A stretch of DNA of 64,000 nt from the NCBI GenBank assembly GCA_029747015.1, contig JAKOGI010000365.1, forward strand, positions 99,501 to 163,500, written 5' to 3'. The DNA comes from Carnegiea gigantea (taxonomy: Eukaryota; Streptophyta; Magnoliopsida; Caryophyllales; Cactaceae). Below, piece after piece: positions 11,320 to 22,973 of this stretch. Within the stretch, counting starts at the first letter, position 1, and the number at the start of each line of letters is the position of its first letter. The notes beneath the pieces are model-generated. The model was not told the DNA's origin and made no database searches. It worked only from the letters and a program-made list of their open reading frames with translations. Position numbers and translations under genes: made by a program.

Positions 11320-11770
11320 AAACTAGAGTCTCCCGTTCAAGATCATGTGTGATGCTAGTAGCCATGTGGTAGGGGCAGTTTTAGGACAGAGAAGAGATAA
11401 GAAACCAGTGGAGATCTATTATGCTAGTAGAATACTGGATGGGGCTCAGTAAAACTACACAACAACTGAGAAGGAGTTGCTCGCAGTCGTGTATGCAATG
11501 GAGAAGTTACGACCTTATCTCTTGTGCTTCATGGTCATTATGTACACTGATCATTCTACACTCAAGCATCTCCTTGAGAAGAAGGATACGAAACCTCACC
11601 TCATCTGGTGGATATTACTCCTTCAGAAGTTCGATCTGGAGATGAAGGACAAGGCAGTGGTAGAGAACATCATTACTAATCATCTCTCTAGGCTCATTGT
11701 TGAGAGCCACGATGCCCCCATCCATGATGCTTTCCCTGATAAACATCTCATGGCTATCTCCATGGAGTAA
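11320..11770 (+). pseudogene. Athila RNase H domain, broken
   Basis: The region reads IMCDASSHVVGAVLGQR (first catalytic Asp of the fold), then YYASRILDGAQ and a stop. It then reads TEKELLAVVYAMEKLRPYLL (catalytic Glu), YTDHSTLKHLLEK, and the tail NIITNHLSRL, where the family has N-x-VADHLSRL. This domain degrades the RNA strand during reverse transcription. The last 97 codons (11477-11770) are open. Confidence 0.85.
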
Positions 11771-11849
11771 GCCCCATAGTTCGCTGACTTTGCGAACTTC
11801 CTAGCCTCAGGGATCCTACCTCATGTCATCTTATCTCATCAAAAGAAAA

Positions 11850-12278
11850 AGTTCTTTAATGATGTCAAGCACTACTTTTGGGAGGACCTTTTCTTTACAA
11901 GCTATGTAAGGATCGGATTTACTGGTGTTGCCTCCCTGAGGAGGAGATTCAAAGTGTGATTTCTCTTTGTCACAACTCTTTATGTGGAGGCCACGCCAAC
12001 ACCTCCAAGACTTCCGCAAAGGTCATCCAAGCTGGGTTCTTTTGGCTCTCATTATTTAAAGATGTCCATACTTATGTTCGCTCCTGTGATTGCTGCCAAC
12101 GGATGGGAAATTTATCTAGGAAGGATGAGATGCCCCTCAACTTCATCCTTGAAATTGAGATCTTCGATGTTTGGGGCATCGACTTCATGGGACCCTTTCC
12201 ATCCACGAGGGTAAACAAGTATATCCTTGTCACGGCAGATGACGTCTCCAAGTGAGTGAAGGCCATTGCTAGCCCTAC
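11850..12278 (+). pseudogene. Athila integrase, N-terminal part (split by insertion)
   Basis: The frame 11878-12255 contains the HHCC zinc-binding region (CHNSLCGGHANTSKT ... GFFWLSLFKD ... SCDCCQRMGN), then the start of the DDE core with the first catalytic Asp in VWGIDFMGPFP. A stop precedes KAIASPT, where a 5.55 kb LTR element has inserted. The rest of the core and the C-terminus continue at 17833. Integrase joins cDNA ends to host DNA. Confidence 0.88.
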
Positions 12279-13461
12279 TGGTGCTTAACGTATATATTAT
12301 TTTAGGGTCATTTTCCATCATTTTTAGGGAAAATTATGTGCTTTATGTTATAATTTATACTCTTTTTCACACTTTATGCTTGGGTATGGTTCTTTTCTTT
12401 GTTTTGTAGGTTTTGGGCCTTTTTACCTCAGATTTGACTCATAAATGAGTGCATTTGGACTCCCTACGGAACCCCTAAGTCACTATGCCCGTGGAGCAAG
12501 AGAAGAACAGAAGAACGATGAGCTAGAGAGCACCACAGTCTGCCTGTGGTAGATGCCATGGACCGTGGTGGAAGCATAATAGCTAGCCTATTTGTTTTCA
12601 CTGATCGTGTGGCTAGATTGATTTGGTTTTCCTATAAATAGGGCGTCCCTCATTTGCTGAAAGATCATTCCCATCCCATCATTCCATTCTCTATATCATT
12701 CTATTTAGGATTAGAGTTTAGATTAGGGGGAGAGAGAGAGTGAGTTGAAGTGAAGATTTGCAAGGATTTCATCACGGGTTTGCACGACGGTTCAAGTGCG
12801 TTCTTTGGCTAAGCATCTCTTCCCTCTTATCTTCTCTTCTCTTTTCTCATTTTCATATTTTGTATTTTGATTATCTTTGTTGTTTGATTTTGCATTTATG
12901 CAAACATTTGTTAGTTTCTTAATCTTGTGTTTATATCATTTAGTGCTTTTAGAATTATTGGATTGTTTTATCGAATTCTAGAAATCTATTATCTTGTGAG
13001 GAACTTGATCACTTTCTTGCATGTTATGGGTATTTGGATAAAGGACTGAAAGGTGAAATCTCTAATACCGGAATCCTAGGATTTGGCTTGATTGCGTGAT
13101 GTCTTGAAAGAGAATTACAGATTGAGAAACCATAGACTTGATAATCGCATGTTTAATGAGCCTAAACTAATCAAGAGCCCCTGAGAAACGGTAATTGGTT
13201 AGATAAAGGTATTTCACTTTACCTTGAAAGAGGGCTATGATACTTCGATTATCGATTTTAAAATAACCAATAGAGGAAGAAGTGCCTGATTGATACATGG
13301 ATCAGGTGATTGCTTATTTTGCTTAATTCCATTTATTATTTATCCACTAGATTAGATAGTAGATTAGTTAAATTTCGTTCACAAATTTGGATTCGTCCAG
13401 CATATCATGTGGGATCGACCTTGATGTGCTACAACACCACCATACGCTTGCGGCCATATCA
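12279..13461 (+). repeat. 5' LTR of nested element
   Basis: It begins TGGTGCTTAACG (the 3' copy has TGATAAGTGCTGAACG, so ATAA is lost here) and ends GGCCATATCA. It lacks about 38 bp near 13408 that the 3' LTR keeps (17743-17781). A related LTR starts at 63119. Confidence 0.9.
12633..12640 (+). promoter_or_regulatory. TATA box of nested element 5' LTR
   Basis: TATAAATA, conserved at the same place in the 3' LTR (16969-16976). It is followed about 100 bp later by a GA-rich GGGGGAGAGAGAGAG leader segment in both. This is the expected place for LTR-driven transcription start. Confidence 0.6.
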
Positions 13462-13467
13462 TATTTT

Positions 13468-13486
13468 TGGCGCCGTTGTTGGGAAC
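13468..13486 (+). other. Primer-binding site of nested element, tRNA-Asp type
   Basis: TGGCGCCGTTGTTGGGAAC lies six bases after the LTR. It is nearly a perfect complement of plant tRNA-Asp and better preserved than the Athila PBS at 7522, in line with a younger age. Confidence 0.85.
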
Positions 13487-13612
13487 TTGTATTGAATATT
13501 GAGTTTTTCCTGATAGGTTTGACTAAGTATTTTATTTTTCTTTGAAAAAAAACTATAAAAAAATATTGAGAATTAACCTAAAAAAAACAAAAATTTTTGA
13601 AAAAAAAAAACA

Positions 13613-14689
13613 ATGGCAATTTTCCATCTTCCCCAATTCGAGCATGAATTATTTTAGAGGTATTTTAAGCAATTAAATGTATTTCTTACTCAATGTAGTT
13701 ATCGTATTGGTAAATGAAAAATTTTGGACATTGTTCATAAGGATGTGAATAGTGAAGCCCGTACTCTTTTAGAGTGTTTGGATTTTCATGGTAAAAATGT
13801 TGATGATGCACGTTATTTGCTTAAGTGGATTACTTGGTATTCATTTGAGTTTGAGAAGGCTAGCCGTATTTCTAAATATTCTTGATCCTTGTGTGTTCTA
13901 TTCTAGATCTTATTACGCCCCTCTTCGGTGTGATTTGTGCAATTCTTCTAACCATGAAACTAATTTGTGCCCTTATTATGCATGCTATGATCAACCTTAC
14001 TTAGCATCACCCTGGGACAATACTGATGTTGTCCTATCCTTACATGATTCATCCTTCCCTTTAGCTCAGTGCATGGGGCCTGAGGCAGGTGAGCTTTTTG
14101 GGGTAGTCTCTAGGTTTGATGCTATTGATGCATGTTTTAAGTCAGAAGATATTTTAAATGAGGTGCATGATCTAGATGAGACCGCTTTAGAGCGGTCCGG
14201 TGATGTGTTTATGCACAAGGAGTCTTCTAGCCTTTGTTTTAATTATGCTTTCCCCAATCCCCTTGATCATTCCCATGTTTCCCCTGCATGTTCACAACCC
14301 CCTATTTCCCCCGAGTATTACATTGATGAGCCCATTAGTAATCCTATGATTTTTGATTCTAATGTTGATTTGGGTCATGAGGGCAAAATGTTTGATATGC
14401 TTGGTGGGAATGTTGTTAATTTTCTTTCCCTAGGATACTTTTGTGGGTATGATGCCTCCATTGGCCCGTATTGCATATTCCTAGTCGATGCACCCATAAA
14501 AATCATGTGAAACACTTTCTTTGCTTTCCCTTTTGATTTTTCTATGGCTTTTGCTTTGTTTAAGAGAGCATTAACTTTCTTTGCTGTGATTATTTTCATG
14601 TTCTGTTATTACAATGCTTGGAAACTCTATGCTGAGGAGTTTGACAAGCTTCTGCATGCCTTGACCGCGTCTGATTTAATGAGTTGAGT
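13613..14689 (+). pseudogene. Knuckle-containing gag-like protein of nested element, with C-terminal hydrophobic segment
   Basis: The likely start is ATG 13613 (MAIFHLPQFEHELF). Two early stops and a +1 shift near 13880 follow. The main open part, 13788-14510, has a His/Cys cluster CDLCNSSNHETNLCPYYAC (C-x2-C-x5-H-x4-C, a degenerate zinc knuckle), then an acidic, Pro/Ser-rich region. A TGA at 14508 ends it, but the same frame continues 14511-14689 with a hydrophobic segment (ALTFFAVIIFMFCYYNAW) and ends DLMS-TGA, so the original protein was longer. No capsid fold is evident. I infer a structural or RNA-binding role; the C-terminal membrane-like segment is unusual and unexplained. Confidence 0.7.
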
Positions 14690-16590
14690 CTTGACATCGT
14701 GATGGAGTGGCTGATGCTCCATATGCCCCGTTTACGAGGCCACATAGCTTAGGTGCACTCTGCACCTAACCTGGTAAGATCGTTCTCTTTTGTTTTCCCT
14801 TCCCTTTCTCTTACCTTCTTTCCTTTGAATAATAATATTTTATCTAAGCATGGGGGAAGGGTAGTTTTCATGTTTTTCATTTTGGTTATTAGTTTACATA
14901 CTAGTAAAGCATATAGTTTTAGGTTTCTTTTTGTTTGCATTAGTGTTTTGCATGTAGTTGATTTTTAGGTTTGCATATAGGATTGCATGTAGAGATGGTG
15001 TGGATTGGTTTGAGATAACCTCCAATGATGCTTTTGTTTAGGAAAAATAGCTTTCATGAGCTTGAGTAACTTTTGATGTGTAATCCCTTTTGGTGCTAAA
15101 ATTTGTGAAGGTTTTGTAAATATTTCTTATTTTCACCCTTGTCTTAGTTGAGAACTTTGTTATCCCTTAGAGTCTTTAACACTAATGTTGGTACATGAGC
15201 CTCATTTAATGTGACTATGGTAGATATCCTGTGAGATTTTGAGCCTTCTTTGGACTAATTCATTATATTTAGTCTCATATTTCTTTCATATGTGCGACTC
15301 TTCAATGTTTCATCTCTAGAACTTGCCTAGACTCTTGTTCAAAATCACAATAGCATGTGCATAGTTGATGATATGATAGAGGCATTTCTTTCTTTGAATA
15401 TTTTAGTCACATAGCCAAATAGCCTACCTTTGTATTGTTTGCTTATTCCCTTTGCTAGCCCGTTTGAGCCTACATCCATTTTTGTTGTGATCCGTTCATA
15501 TTAGCCCTTGGCCAAACACATAATCCTAACCTTTAAGGAAAATCTATGGAGCATCACTTTATCTTTGTACTAGGTGGTTTTGGGGATAATTAAGTTTAAG
15601 GAGGCTTTGGTATGTTGGTTTGTTGAGGGATTGATAACATTGAGCATTTGTTTTGGTTTCCGCTTGTTTGGGTTGTATGCATAAAAACTTAGTTGTGAGT
15701 TGACAGTTAGTGATCCTATGCCTTTTAATAATGTAATTTTCCTTTCATTTCCTAAAAAAGAAAAAAAAGAAAAAAAAGAAAAAAAAGGTGTAGAAGAAGA
15801 AAAAGTACAAGAAGAAAAAAATCATGTTGTAAAAAATTTGATGTGTAATCATATTGAAAAAAAAAGAGGGAAAAAAAGAAAATCGTGGAAAAAAAAAAAG
15901 CGAAAAAAAACTTAGTGTTTGGCATGGGATACGTACATAGCTTGTTTTCCTTCTTTGTCAACTCATGTCCTACTTAATTGAGTGGGATATGTTCGTTGTA
16001 TTTTGAGGTTTGGAGTGTTGGTGAACTTATTGGTTAATTAGAGGTTTGTTGGTTGCTCCATAGTCAATTGGCTAAGTACCTCCACATTACCCAAATTCAT
16101 TTGTCCACTTCCTTTCCCTTAACCTTTAGCCCACATTACAACCCGAATAAAACTCATCTTGATTGACTTATGCACATTGCATTCTAGTGGTAGAGAATTT
16201 AAGGGTCTTGTCAAGCATATGGTAGATTACATCTTTGGAACGAGTCTTGAGTGAATCTATGCTATATTTTAAATACATGAACGGGAGTGTTTCACATTTT
16301 CCAAAAGTGAGGTTCTACCGGTCCTTTTAGCCCAACAATTCCATATGCTTGCATGACATGCTTTGTGGTTCTTTGGGGTGATCAAGTTTGATATTAAGCT
16401 TGTAGTCTTATACTTATTCGAAAACCTTTTCCACCTGATTTTGAAATGTTTTTTGGGGTTACTGTTGCTTGATATTCTTGCTAGTGATATGCTATGGCTT
16501 GCTTACTTTTAGGAGGTTGTTATGTTTTGAGCCTTAGATGCATCATCCCTTATCGGATTTTCTTAGTGTTTACTTGGGGACAAGCAACGG
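14690..16590 (+). other. Conserved 3' noncoding domain of nested element
   Basis: There is no ORF of note. Includes an internal polypurine-like TAAGCATGGGGGAAGGG (14846-14862) and a long A/G tract (15757-15908). Phrases such as GCATGTGCATAGTTGATG, TTAACCTTTAGCCC and GTGAGGTTCTACCGGTCC recur in the same order in the Athila 3' domain at 21110-22950. See findings. Confidence 0.65.
15757..15908 (+). repeat. Poly-purine (A/G) low-complexity tract
   Basis: Runs of A broken by G (AAAAGAAAAAAAAG type). Open frames through it are artefacts of composition. An equivalent tract occupies 22240-22290 in the outer Athila. Confidence 0.85.
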
Positions 16591-16608
16591 TTTAAGCATG
16601 GGAGAATT
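16591..16608 (+). other. Polypurine tract of nested element
   Basis: TTTAAGCATGGGAGAATT directly abuts the 3' LTR (TGATAAG). Just upstream is GGGGACAAGCAA, which also precedes the Athila PPT at 22946. Confidence 0.75.
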
Positions 16609-17832
16609 TGATAAGTGCTGAACGTATATATTATTTTAGGGTCATTTTCCTCTATTTTTAGGAAAAATTATGTGCTTTATGTTATAATTTATACTCTTTT
16701 TTCCATTTTATGCTTGGGTATGGTTCTTTCCTTTGTTTTGCAGGTTTTGGACCTTTCTACCCCAGATTTGACCCATAAATGAGTGTATTTGGGCTCCCCA
16801 CGGAAGCCCCGAAGTCGCTATGCCCGTGGAGTAAGAGAAGAACAGAAGAATGATGAGCCAGAGAGCACCACGATCTACCCATGGTAGATGCCACGAACCG
16901 TGGTGGAGGCATAACAGCTAGCCTGTTCGTTTTCCCTCATCGTGTGGCTTAGATTAATTTGGTTTTCCTATAAATAGGGCATCCCTCGGCAGTTGAAAGA
17001 TCATTCCCATCCCATCATTTCATTCTCTATATCATTCTACTTAGGATTAGAGTTTAGATTAGGGGGAGAGAGAGAGTGAGTTGAAGTGAAGATTTACAAG
17101 GATTCCATCCCGGGTTTGCACAACAATTTAAGCGCATTCTTTGGCTGAGCATCTCTTCCCTCTTCTTTTCTTTTCTCTTTTCTCATTTTTATATTTTGTA
17201 TTCTGATTATCTTTATTGTTTGATTTTGGATTTATGCAGACAATTGTCAGTTTCTTGATCTTGTGTTAATATCATTTAGTGCTTTCGAAATTGTTAGATT
17301 GTTTTATCGAATTCTAGAAATCTATTGTCTTGTGAGAAACTTGATCACTTTTTTGCATGTTGTGGGTATTTGGATGAAGGACTGAAAGGTGAAATCTCTA
17401 ATACCGAAATCCTAGGGTTTGGCTTGATTGCGTCATGCCTTGAAAGAGAATTACGGATTGAGAAACCATAGACTTGACAGTCGCATGCTTAACGAACCTA
17501 AACTAATCAAGAGCCCCTGAGAAACGGTAATTGGTTAGATTAAGGTATTTCATTTCACCTTGAAAGAGGGCTGTGATGTATTGATTATCGATTTTAAAAT
17601 AACCACTCATGGAAGAAGTGCTTAATTGATACGTGGATCAGGAGATTGCTTATTTTGCTTAATTTCTGTTATTATTTATCCATTGGATTAGATAGTAGAT
17701 TAGTTAATTTTCATTCTCAAATTTGGATTCGCCTAGCATATCTTGAGGGAATATAGCCCAATTGAACAACCTAGTCTCTGTGGGATCGACCTTGATGTGC
17801 TACACCGCCACCGCGTGCTTGTGGCTGTATCA
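16609..17832 (+). repeat. 3' LTR of nested element
   Basis: TGATAAGTGCTG ... GTGGCTGTATCA, 1224 bp, matching 12279-13461. TATAAATA lies at 16969. It ends with CA directly before the CCTAC target repeat. Confidence 0.92.
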
Positions 17833-17837
17833 CCTAC

Positions 17838-18606
17838 TAATGACTCAAGAGTAGTGGCTAAGCTTTTCAAGAGGATAATTTTTCCTCGTTCCGGGGGTCT
17901 CGAGGGTCCTTATCAGTGATAATGAGCGCACTTCATCAAAAAGAAACTTGAGGCTTTATTGAAGAAATATGGAGTGCATCAAAAGTATGGACTAGGCTAC
18001 TGCCCTCAAACAAGTGGCTAAGCCGAGATTTGCAACTAGGGAATCAAGTTAATTTCATAAAACGCAGTTGCGCAATCTTGTAAAGACTGTGCAGACAAGC
18101 TTGATGATGCCCTTTGGGCTTACCAGACTGCATTCAAGACTCCAATCGGAACCACTCCGTTTCGGTTAGTTTATGGTAAGCCCTGCCACCTCCCCATGGA
18201 GTTAGAACACAAGCCTTACTGGGCCATCAAACATTTAAACTTTGATTTGAAATCCACTAGAGAAAGAAGATTGCTCCTATTGAATGAACTTTTGGAAATC
18301 CATTTGGATGCCTATGAAAGTTCTAGAATTTACAAGGAGAGAACGAAGCAATGGCACGACAAGTTCATTAACCGTCATGAGTTTCGGGAAGTTGACTTAG
18401 TCCTCCTTTTCAATCCTCGTTTGAAGCTCTTCCCGAGCAAGCTTTATTCTCGATGGTCGAGTCATTTTAGGGTGTTGAAGGTCTATCCATATGGGGCCAT
18501 TAAAATTGGCACAGAGGCCACTGGCTCTTTCAAGGTAAACTACATGGCCAATGAGTTGCTTGAGTGGAACGTCACTTGTGCCCTCCTAGATGTCCTTTCC
18601 TCTTAG
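17838..18606 (+). pseudogene. Athila integrase, C-terminal part (split by insertion)
   Basis: Continues the integrase after the nested element. It has NDSRVVAKLFKRIIF, then stops where the second catalytic Asp would be, then KKLEALLKKYGV, CPQTSG (the family has YHPQTSGQ) and DDALWAYQTAFKTPIG. The last 136 codons (18196-18606) are open: MELEHKPYWAIKHLN, RIYKERTKQWHDK, VLLFNPRLKLFP and FKVNYMANELLEW, the Athila integrase C-terminal DNA-binding region. Ends at TAG 18604. Confidence 0.87.
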
Positions 18607-19369
18607 GGGCACTCCATGGTCAAGCTCGGGACCATAGACAAGCGCTTGTTATGGGGCAATCCAAGCTTCACCGCTTTCAAAAAAAACAACAAAAAGGGAG
18701 AAAAAGGGAAAAAAGGGAGAGAAAAGAGGGAAAAGAGGAAAGGAATGAAAAAAACGAGAAAAAAGGAAGCACAGCTTCAAAGCGCTGGATTTGTAAGGTA
18801 GCAAGTTGACATAGGCACCCCATTCCTGATGGCACGCCCATGCCACCCCCTAAATCTTCAAAAAAACGGGGGAAGAGCAAGGAAACAAAGGAGTGCCAAC
18901 CAGCAATGTGACACGGTGCCACTGTGCCTTCCTGCACGACCATGCCACATTACAGTGTGCAGGCATTGAGGTAGTAAAGTGGCACGGTGCCCCTGTCCCT
19001 AACGACACAACTGTGACCCCTTAATTTTCAAGTGAAAGGCCCGATTTCCCCTTCTTCATTCTTCCTCCATACTTTCTCTCTCTAGCCGCACGACCGCCCT
19101 TCTCTCACCCCACTCACTACTCAAATCTTACCACAAATTCCTAATTTTTCCTAAAAATCTTCAAAATTTCACTCATAATGTTTCACTTCCCCTCAAATGT
19201 CTCCCCTTTTCACCAAATTTCACGCCCCCACACTACCCACTTTCTCTCTCTAAAACACTAACCTTCATTGTTGAGGTTAAAGGTTATAGAAATAGAAAGC
19301 TTACCTCCTCCCACCATTTTCATCTTCTTCAACAACCCCAAAGCCCTGATCTGCTCCCAAGTGCTCCTC
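18607..19369 (+). other. Spacer between integrase and ORF-1 in Athila
   Basis: It begins with an A/G-rich low-complexity tract (18677-18775). Then come several copies of GGCACGGTGCC/GTGCCA-type half-palindromes (18830-19010) that resemble the LTR palindrome, then a CT-rich leader. No convincing ORF. A spliced subgenomic leader for ORF-1 could lie here, but no splice sites can be singled out. Confidence 0.5.
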
Positions 19370-21110
19370 ATGGGCAAGAAAAGAGTTGGGGAAGGATCTA
19401 AGGCTCCCTTATTGCCCAAGGAGTCTTCAAGGACTCCCTCATCTTCGGTTGCACCCTCCACTGCTAAAGGTACTAAAGATGCTTGCCTATTGATTCTTCC
19501 TGTTAATACTACAGGTTTGCATTTTGCTAGTGAAGAATAAAAGACCCGGTATGAGATTTTGGCCACTAGGAAGACTAATGAGCAAAAATTCTTTCATGTG
19601 GACTAATTAAGAAGTTTGGCATTGCGTGATGATATGTTGAGTCTAATGTGTGAATTGGGATAGATGAAGTACATTGGAATGCAATTCACCTCTTATGACT
19701 ACCTAATGATAGATTTTTTGAGCTCTTTAAACGTGAATTGGGATGGCAAGTTTAGGGATCAAGAGGTCGATATTACATTTTGCATGTTTAACATTGAGCA
19801 CCGGATGAGTCTACGAATGTTCAATGAGTTATTGAAACTTCTAGTGGTTGAAGGGGCATATAAGGATGTTCCCCCCTCGTGGATACTGGACCCCATTTGG
19901 ATGAGCATTACTTGCACTAAACGGTAGACTTATATGGATAGATTTAGGAGACGTCGAGCTTTTGACCCCCGACAGGCCAAGGCCACTAACATTTGCAATA
20001 TTAACCTCTGCTACCTTCAACGCCTGACCGCGAATATCATTTTCAGCCACAACGAGAACCAAAATGGTTGTCGAAAAGCGGAGTTGTTTATTATTTGGTG
20101 TGCATTGTCGGGCACTCCTACGAACATAATAGCATTCCTCATCCGTTACTTGGCGGAAGTTGCCAAGACCACCCACAAGAATGTGCTGAGCATTGGCAGT
20201 ACCGTTACCGCCATCGCCATTGCCTTAGGCCACAGTGACAAACTCTCCCACCTCGAGCCCTATTTCCTCTGGGGTCACCTTGACGTTGGCACCCTCCACT
20301 TCATGCATATAATTGATACCCAGGGTGATACCACTCGGTACCCCCACCACAAATAAATCCTCTTCACCCTTCCCAATGTTGAGCGCACCACTGTGACCAA
20401 TAAGAGGAATTGAAACTGTGATAGAGCGATTGTTAGGAGATCGTGTTACCAAGGGAGGGGTAGTTAGCTGCTGATGAGGAGGCCGAGTATGATGAGGGGG
20501 GAATCTGATGATGATGATGATGAGGATGATGTTGATGTTGATGAGGGCTAAGAGGGGCTTGAACCCGAGGGCACTCATGTTGAGGAGGAGCCCATTCCAC
20601 CACCACCACCTCCCTTTAACCCATCACCCACCTTTGAGACCAGCGGGTCTTCTATTTCTACGGCATACATGTCGTTTGACCCCACTTTCCTCCTATCCTT
20701 CTCTGTCCTCCAACTGGAGGTCTCGTGTCCTCGAGAAGGTTACACCGGTATGCGTGATGACATCTATTGTCTCTCTGGACGAATGGAGTCTATTGAGCAG
20801 GGCGTTACATATTTTCGGGGGTTCATTGACCACTAAGAAGAGCGAGAGTGGCAGTTAATTCAGTGTGAGGAGGAGCGGGCCATGAGGGAAGCTTAAGAGC
20901 ATGAAGAGAGAAGATGGTTGGCGAGTTGGTTTGGTGAAGATCTGAGTATATTCGGCAGTTAGAGGAGCGTTTTTGCACCATCTCGAGCAATCAAGGGGGC
21001 TCATCGGCCTCCCCATCGTTCGATTAGGCCTATTTATTCGCCTTTTCACCATTCCCTCCACACTTTTCACTGCCTCGTGGGCGCAATGGACCCAGTAACT
21101 GTAAGTTATA
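19370..21110 (+). pseudogene. ATHILA ORF-1 family protein (env-position ORF), broken
   Basis: ATG 19370 (MGKKRVGEGSK) starts a Ser/Thr-rich head. Three or more in-frame stops follow (19538, 19661, 19925), yet the same frame continues to 20356. Blocks: YDYLMIDFLSSLNVNWDG, ITFCMFNIEHRMSLRMFNELL, RRAFDPRQAKATNI, LCYLQRLTANIIF, KAELFIIWCALSG, AFLIRYLAEVA and SIGSTVTAIAIALG. This matches the ATHILA ORF-1 family pattern. After a shift, an Asp/Glu stretch and a Pro-rich segment (EEEPIPPPPPP) end it. It sits in the env position of retroviruses, but its role is unknown. No signal peptide or clear membrane segment is seen. Confidence 0.78.
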
Positions 21111-22949
21111 CCCCCTCCTCTTTACTTCTTATGCCTATTCTTTTCATTAGGGATAATGAACAGTTCAAGCATAGGGGTGAGCTCAGGAGCTCCATGCATG
21201 TTTAGTGAGTTTGAGTGTGATTTCTAATGGGTTGAAGTGTATATATGTCTCTCTTCATCTAGCATGCTTGCATTTAGAATCTTAGGTTTCATTCTAGTTT
21301 AGGTGCATTCTTAGGACACATTAGTCGTAATTTCATTTCCTGCATTAGGTAGACATGTAGGATATTGCATTTAGGTAGATGATGCATTGTATATATCTTT
21401 TTCCTAACCATTGATCTGAAGTGGAGACATGTTGAGTAGGGTTCTTTGAGAGCACGAGGTAATCCTTTCACCCTTCTCTTTATTTATCTGCTTATTGACC
21501 TTCTAGTTAGGTTTATTGCTTTGAAAAAAAAGAGAGAGTTAACATTCTTTTTAAAAACCCCTCTAATGATGACATTCAAGGGGTGATAATTTGGATGAAA
21601 GATTGTGGTAGTTTATCGCAATTGAGGCTCAATTGGGGCCAACATGTTGTGAAAATGGTTTGGACATGATTTGTTTGCTAGGCTATATATGCTTGTGTAT
21701 TTGTCCCTGAGAATTAATGTGATGTGAATTGGTTCAACCTTGATCGTTGGCTAATCTTTTAAGCTAGTTTTTGATTTTGGTAGAAGAACCACTGTGATTT
21801 TTGAGCCTGCAATGACTATTCACTCTACATGGTCTTCAACGTCCTTTCATGAGTGTTCAACCCTCTTGCCCGTGCATCTCTACAACTTGGCTTAACTCTC
21901 TTCGAAATCGCATTTGGCATGTGCATGGTGTTAATATGATTGAGGCATTTGTTTGTTTATAAGCCACATGAGCCAAAAAGCCACCCTGTGTTATCATGAT
22001 TTGGTTGCTACCCTCTTTGAGCTTTTCTTTCCTGTCATTTGATTCACCAACATCTACTTAACCCATGGCCTGAAATGAATAATCCTACCCTATGCTAAGT
22101 TAGTAGAGCAATATCGCGAGTTATTTTGATTAGGAAATATGTTTGTTGGTCCATCCTAGTGGTTGGTTTTGATTGGTTGTTAGCTTTACAGGATTTGAAG
22201 TTAAAACTATCCTTTGACCTTTGCCATTCTTTTCCCCTCTTAAAAAAAAGAAAAGAAAAAAAAAGCAAAAAAAATGCAAACAAAGAAAACATATGTGAAC
22301 AAAGTGTTTGGAAATGAAAGTTCCAATTACCAAAAGAAGAAAAAAAGTTTCAACCCTTTTTCCTTTGTGCTTAACTATGGGGATAATGGTAACAATTGTG
22401 TTTTGGTATGGAGATGGTTTTGATTGCTCTCTACTTTGATAATTAGCTCCTCCCATCTAAATCTTAACCTCCCTTACCTTTAGCCCTATCCTCGATACAA
22501 CCTTTGAAAAGCCCTTATGATTGTCACCTGCGCAATTGCCTCCATTGATGGAAAATTGAGAGTTTTGCCAAGCTTATGGTAGCACTCATGCATTGAGTGT
22601 GACTTTGAGCGATCAATTTTGCCTTACACGCATAAGAGGAGAGTTCCCGTTTTTAATCCTAAAGTGAGAATCTACCAGTCTAACTAGCTTACCAACAATT
22701 CAGGGGGAAGCATGATCGTTCTAAGCAGTTCAATATGGGGTATTTATTCTTGCACCATGGCCCAGTGATTTACATTTTAGAACATGTGCTTTTGAAAAAA
22801 AAAAAAAAGATTTTTTACCTTTGGTAAGTTTCTAAGCTGTGAGCTGCTATGGTTATTGACCTAATTGTTATCGTTCACTTAAGGAGGATGGCACTTCGAG
22901 GTAAATCTCTCCCCACCATCCTGTTAGTTGATAACCTTACTTAGGGACA
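21111..22949 (+). other. Athila 3' noncoding domain
   Basis: No coding potential. It has a PPT-like TTCAAGCATAGGGGTGAG at 21163, an A/G tract at 22241-22290 and ordered phrases shared with 14690-16590 of the nested element. A long conserved noncoding tail suggests cis-acting roles such as RNA packaging or dimerisation, but that is inference. Confidence 0.6.
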
Positions 22950-22973
22950 AGCAAGAGATAAGTATGGGGGAGT
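22950..22973 (+). other. Polypurine tract of Athila
   Basis: GCAAGAGATAAGTATGGGGG then AGT, directly before the 3' LTR. It is preceded by AGGGACAAGCAA, as in the nested element. Confidence 0.75.

Larger units (their letters stand above)
12279..17832 (+). mobile_element. Nested non-autonomous LTR retrotransposon (Athila-related, gag-like ORF only)
   Basis: LTRs 12279-13461 and 16609-17832 are flanked by the 5-bp repeat CCTAC (12274-12278; 17833-17837). Removing the element restores the Athila integrase reading KAIASPTND. Inside are a tRNA-Asp PBS, one broken ORF (13613-14689), about 1.9 kb of noncoding sequence and a polypurine tract. No protease, RT or integrase is present, so it needed enzymes from a partner. 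The 3' noncoding part is colinear with that of the host Athila, which points to that lineage as the partner. It is younger than the outer element. Confidence 0.9.

Noticed and set aside
15700..15961. Lys/Glu-rich (plus) and Phe/Leu-rich (minus) open frames
   Set aside because: They come from the A/G tract of the nested element. The same holds for 18564-18943 and 22095-22456.
12279..17832. Exons of a host gene between LTR pairs
   Set aside because: The TSD, LTRs and PBS show a transposon, and the ORF has a gag-like knuckle and no host-gene features.
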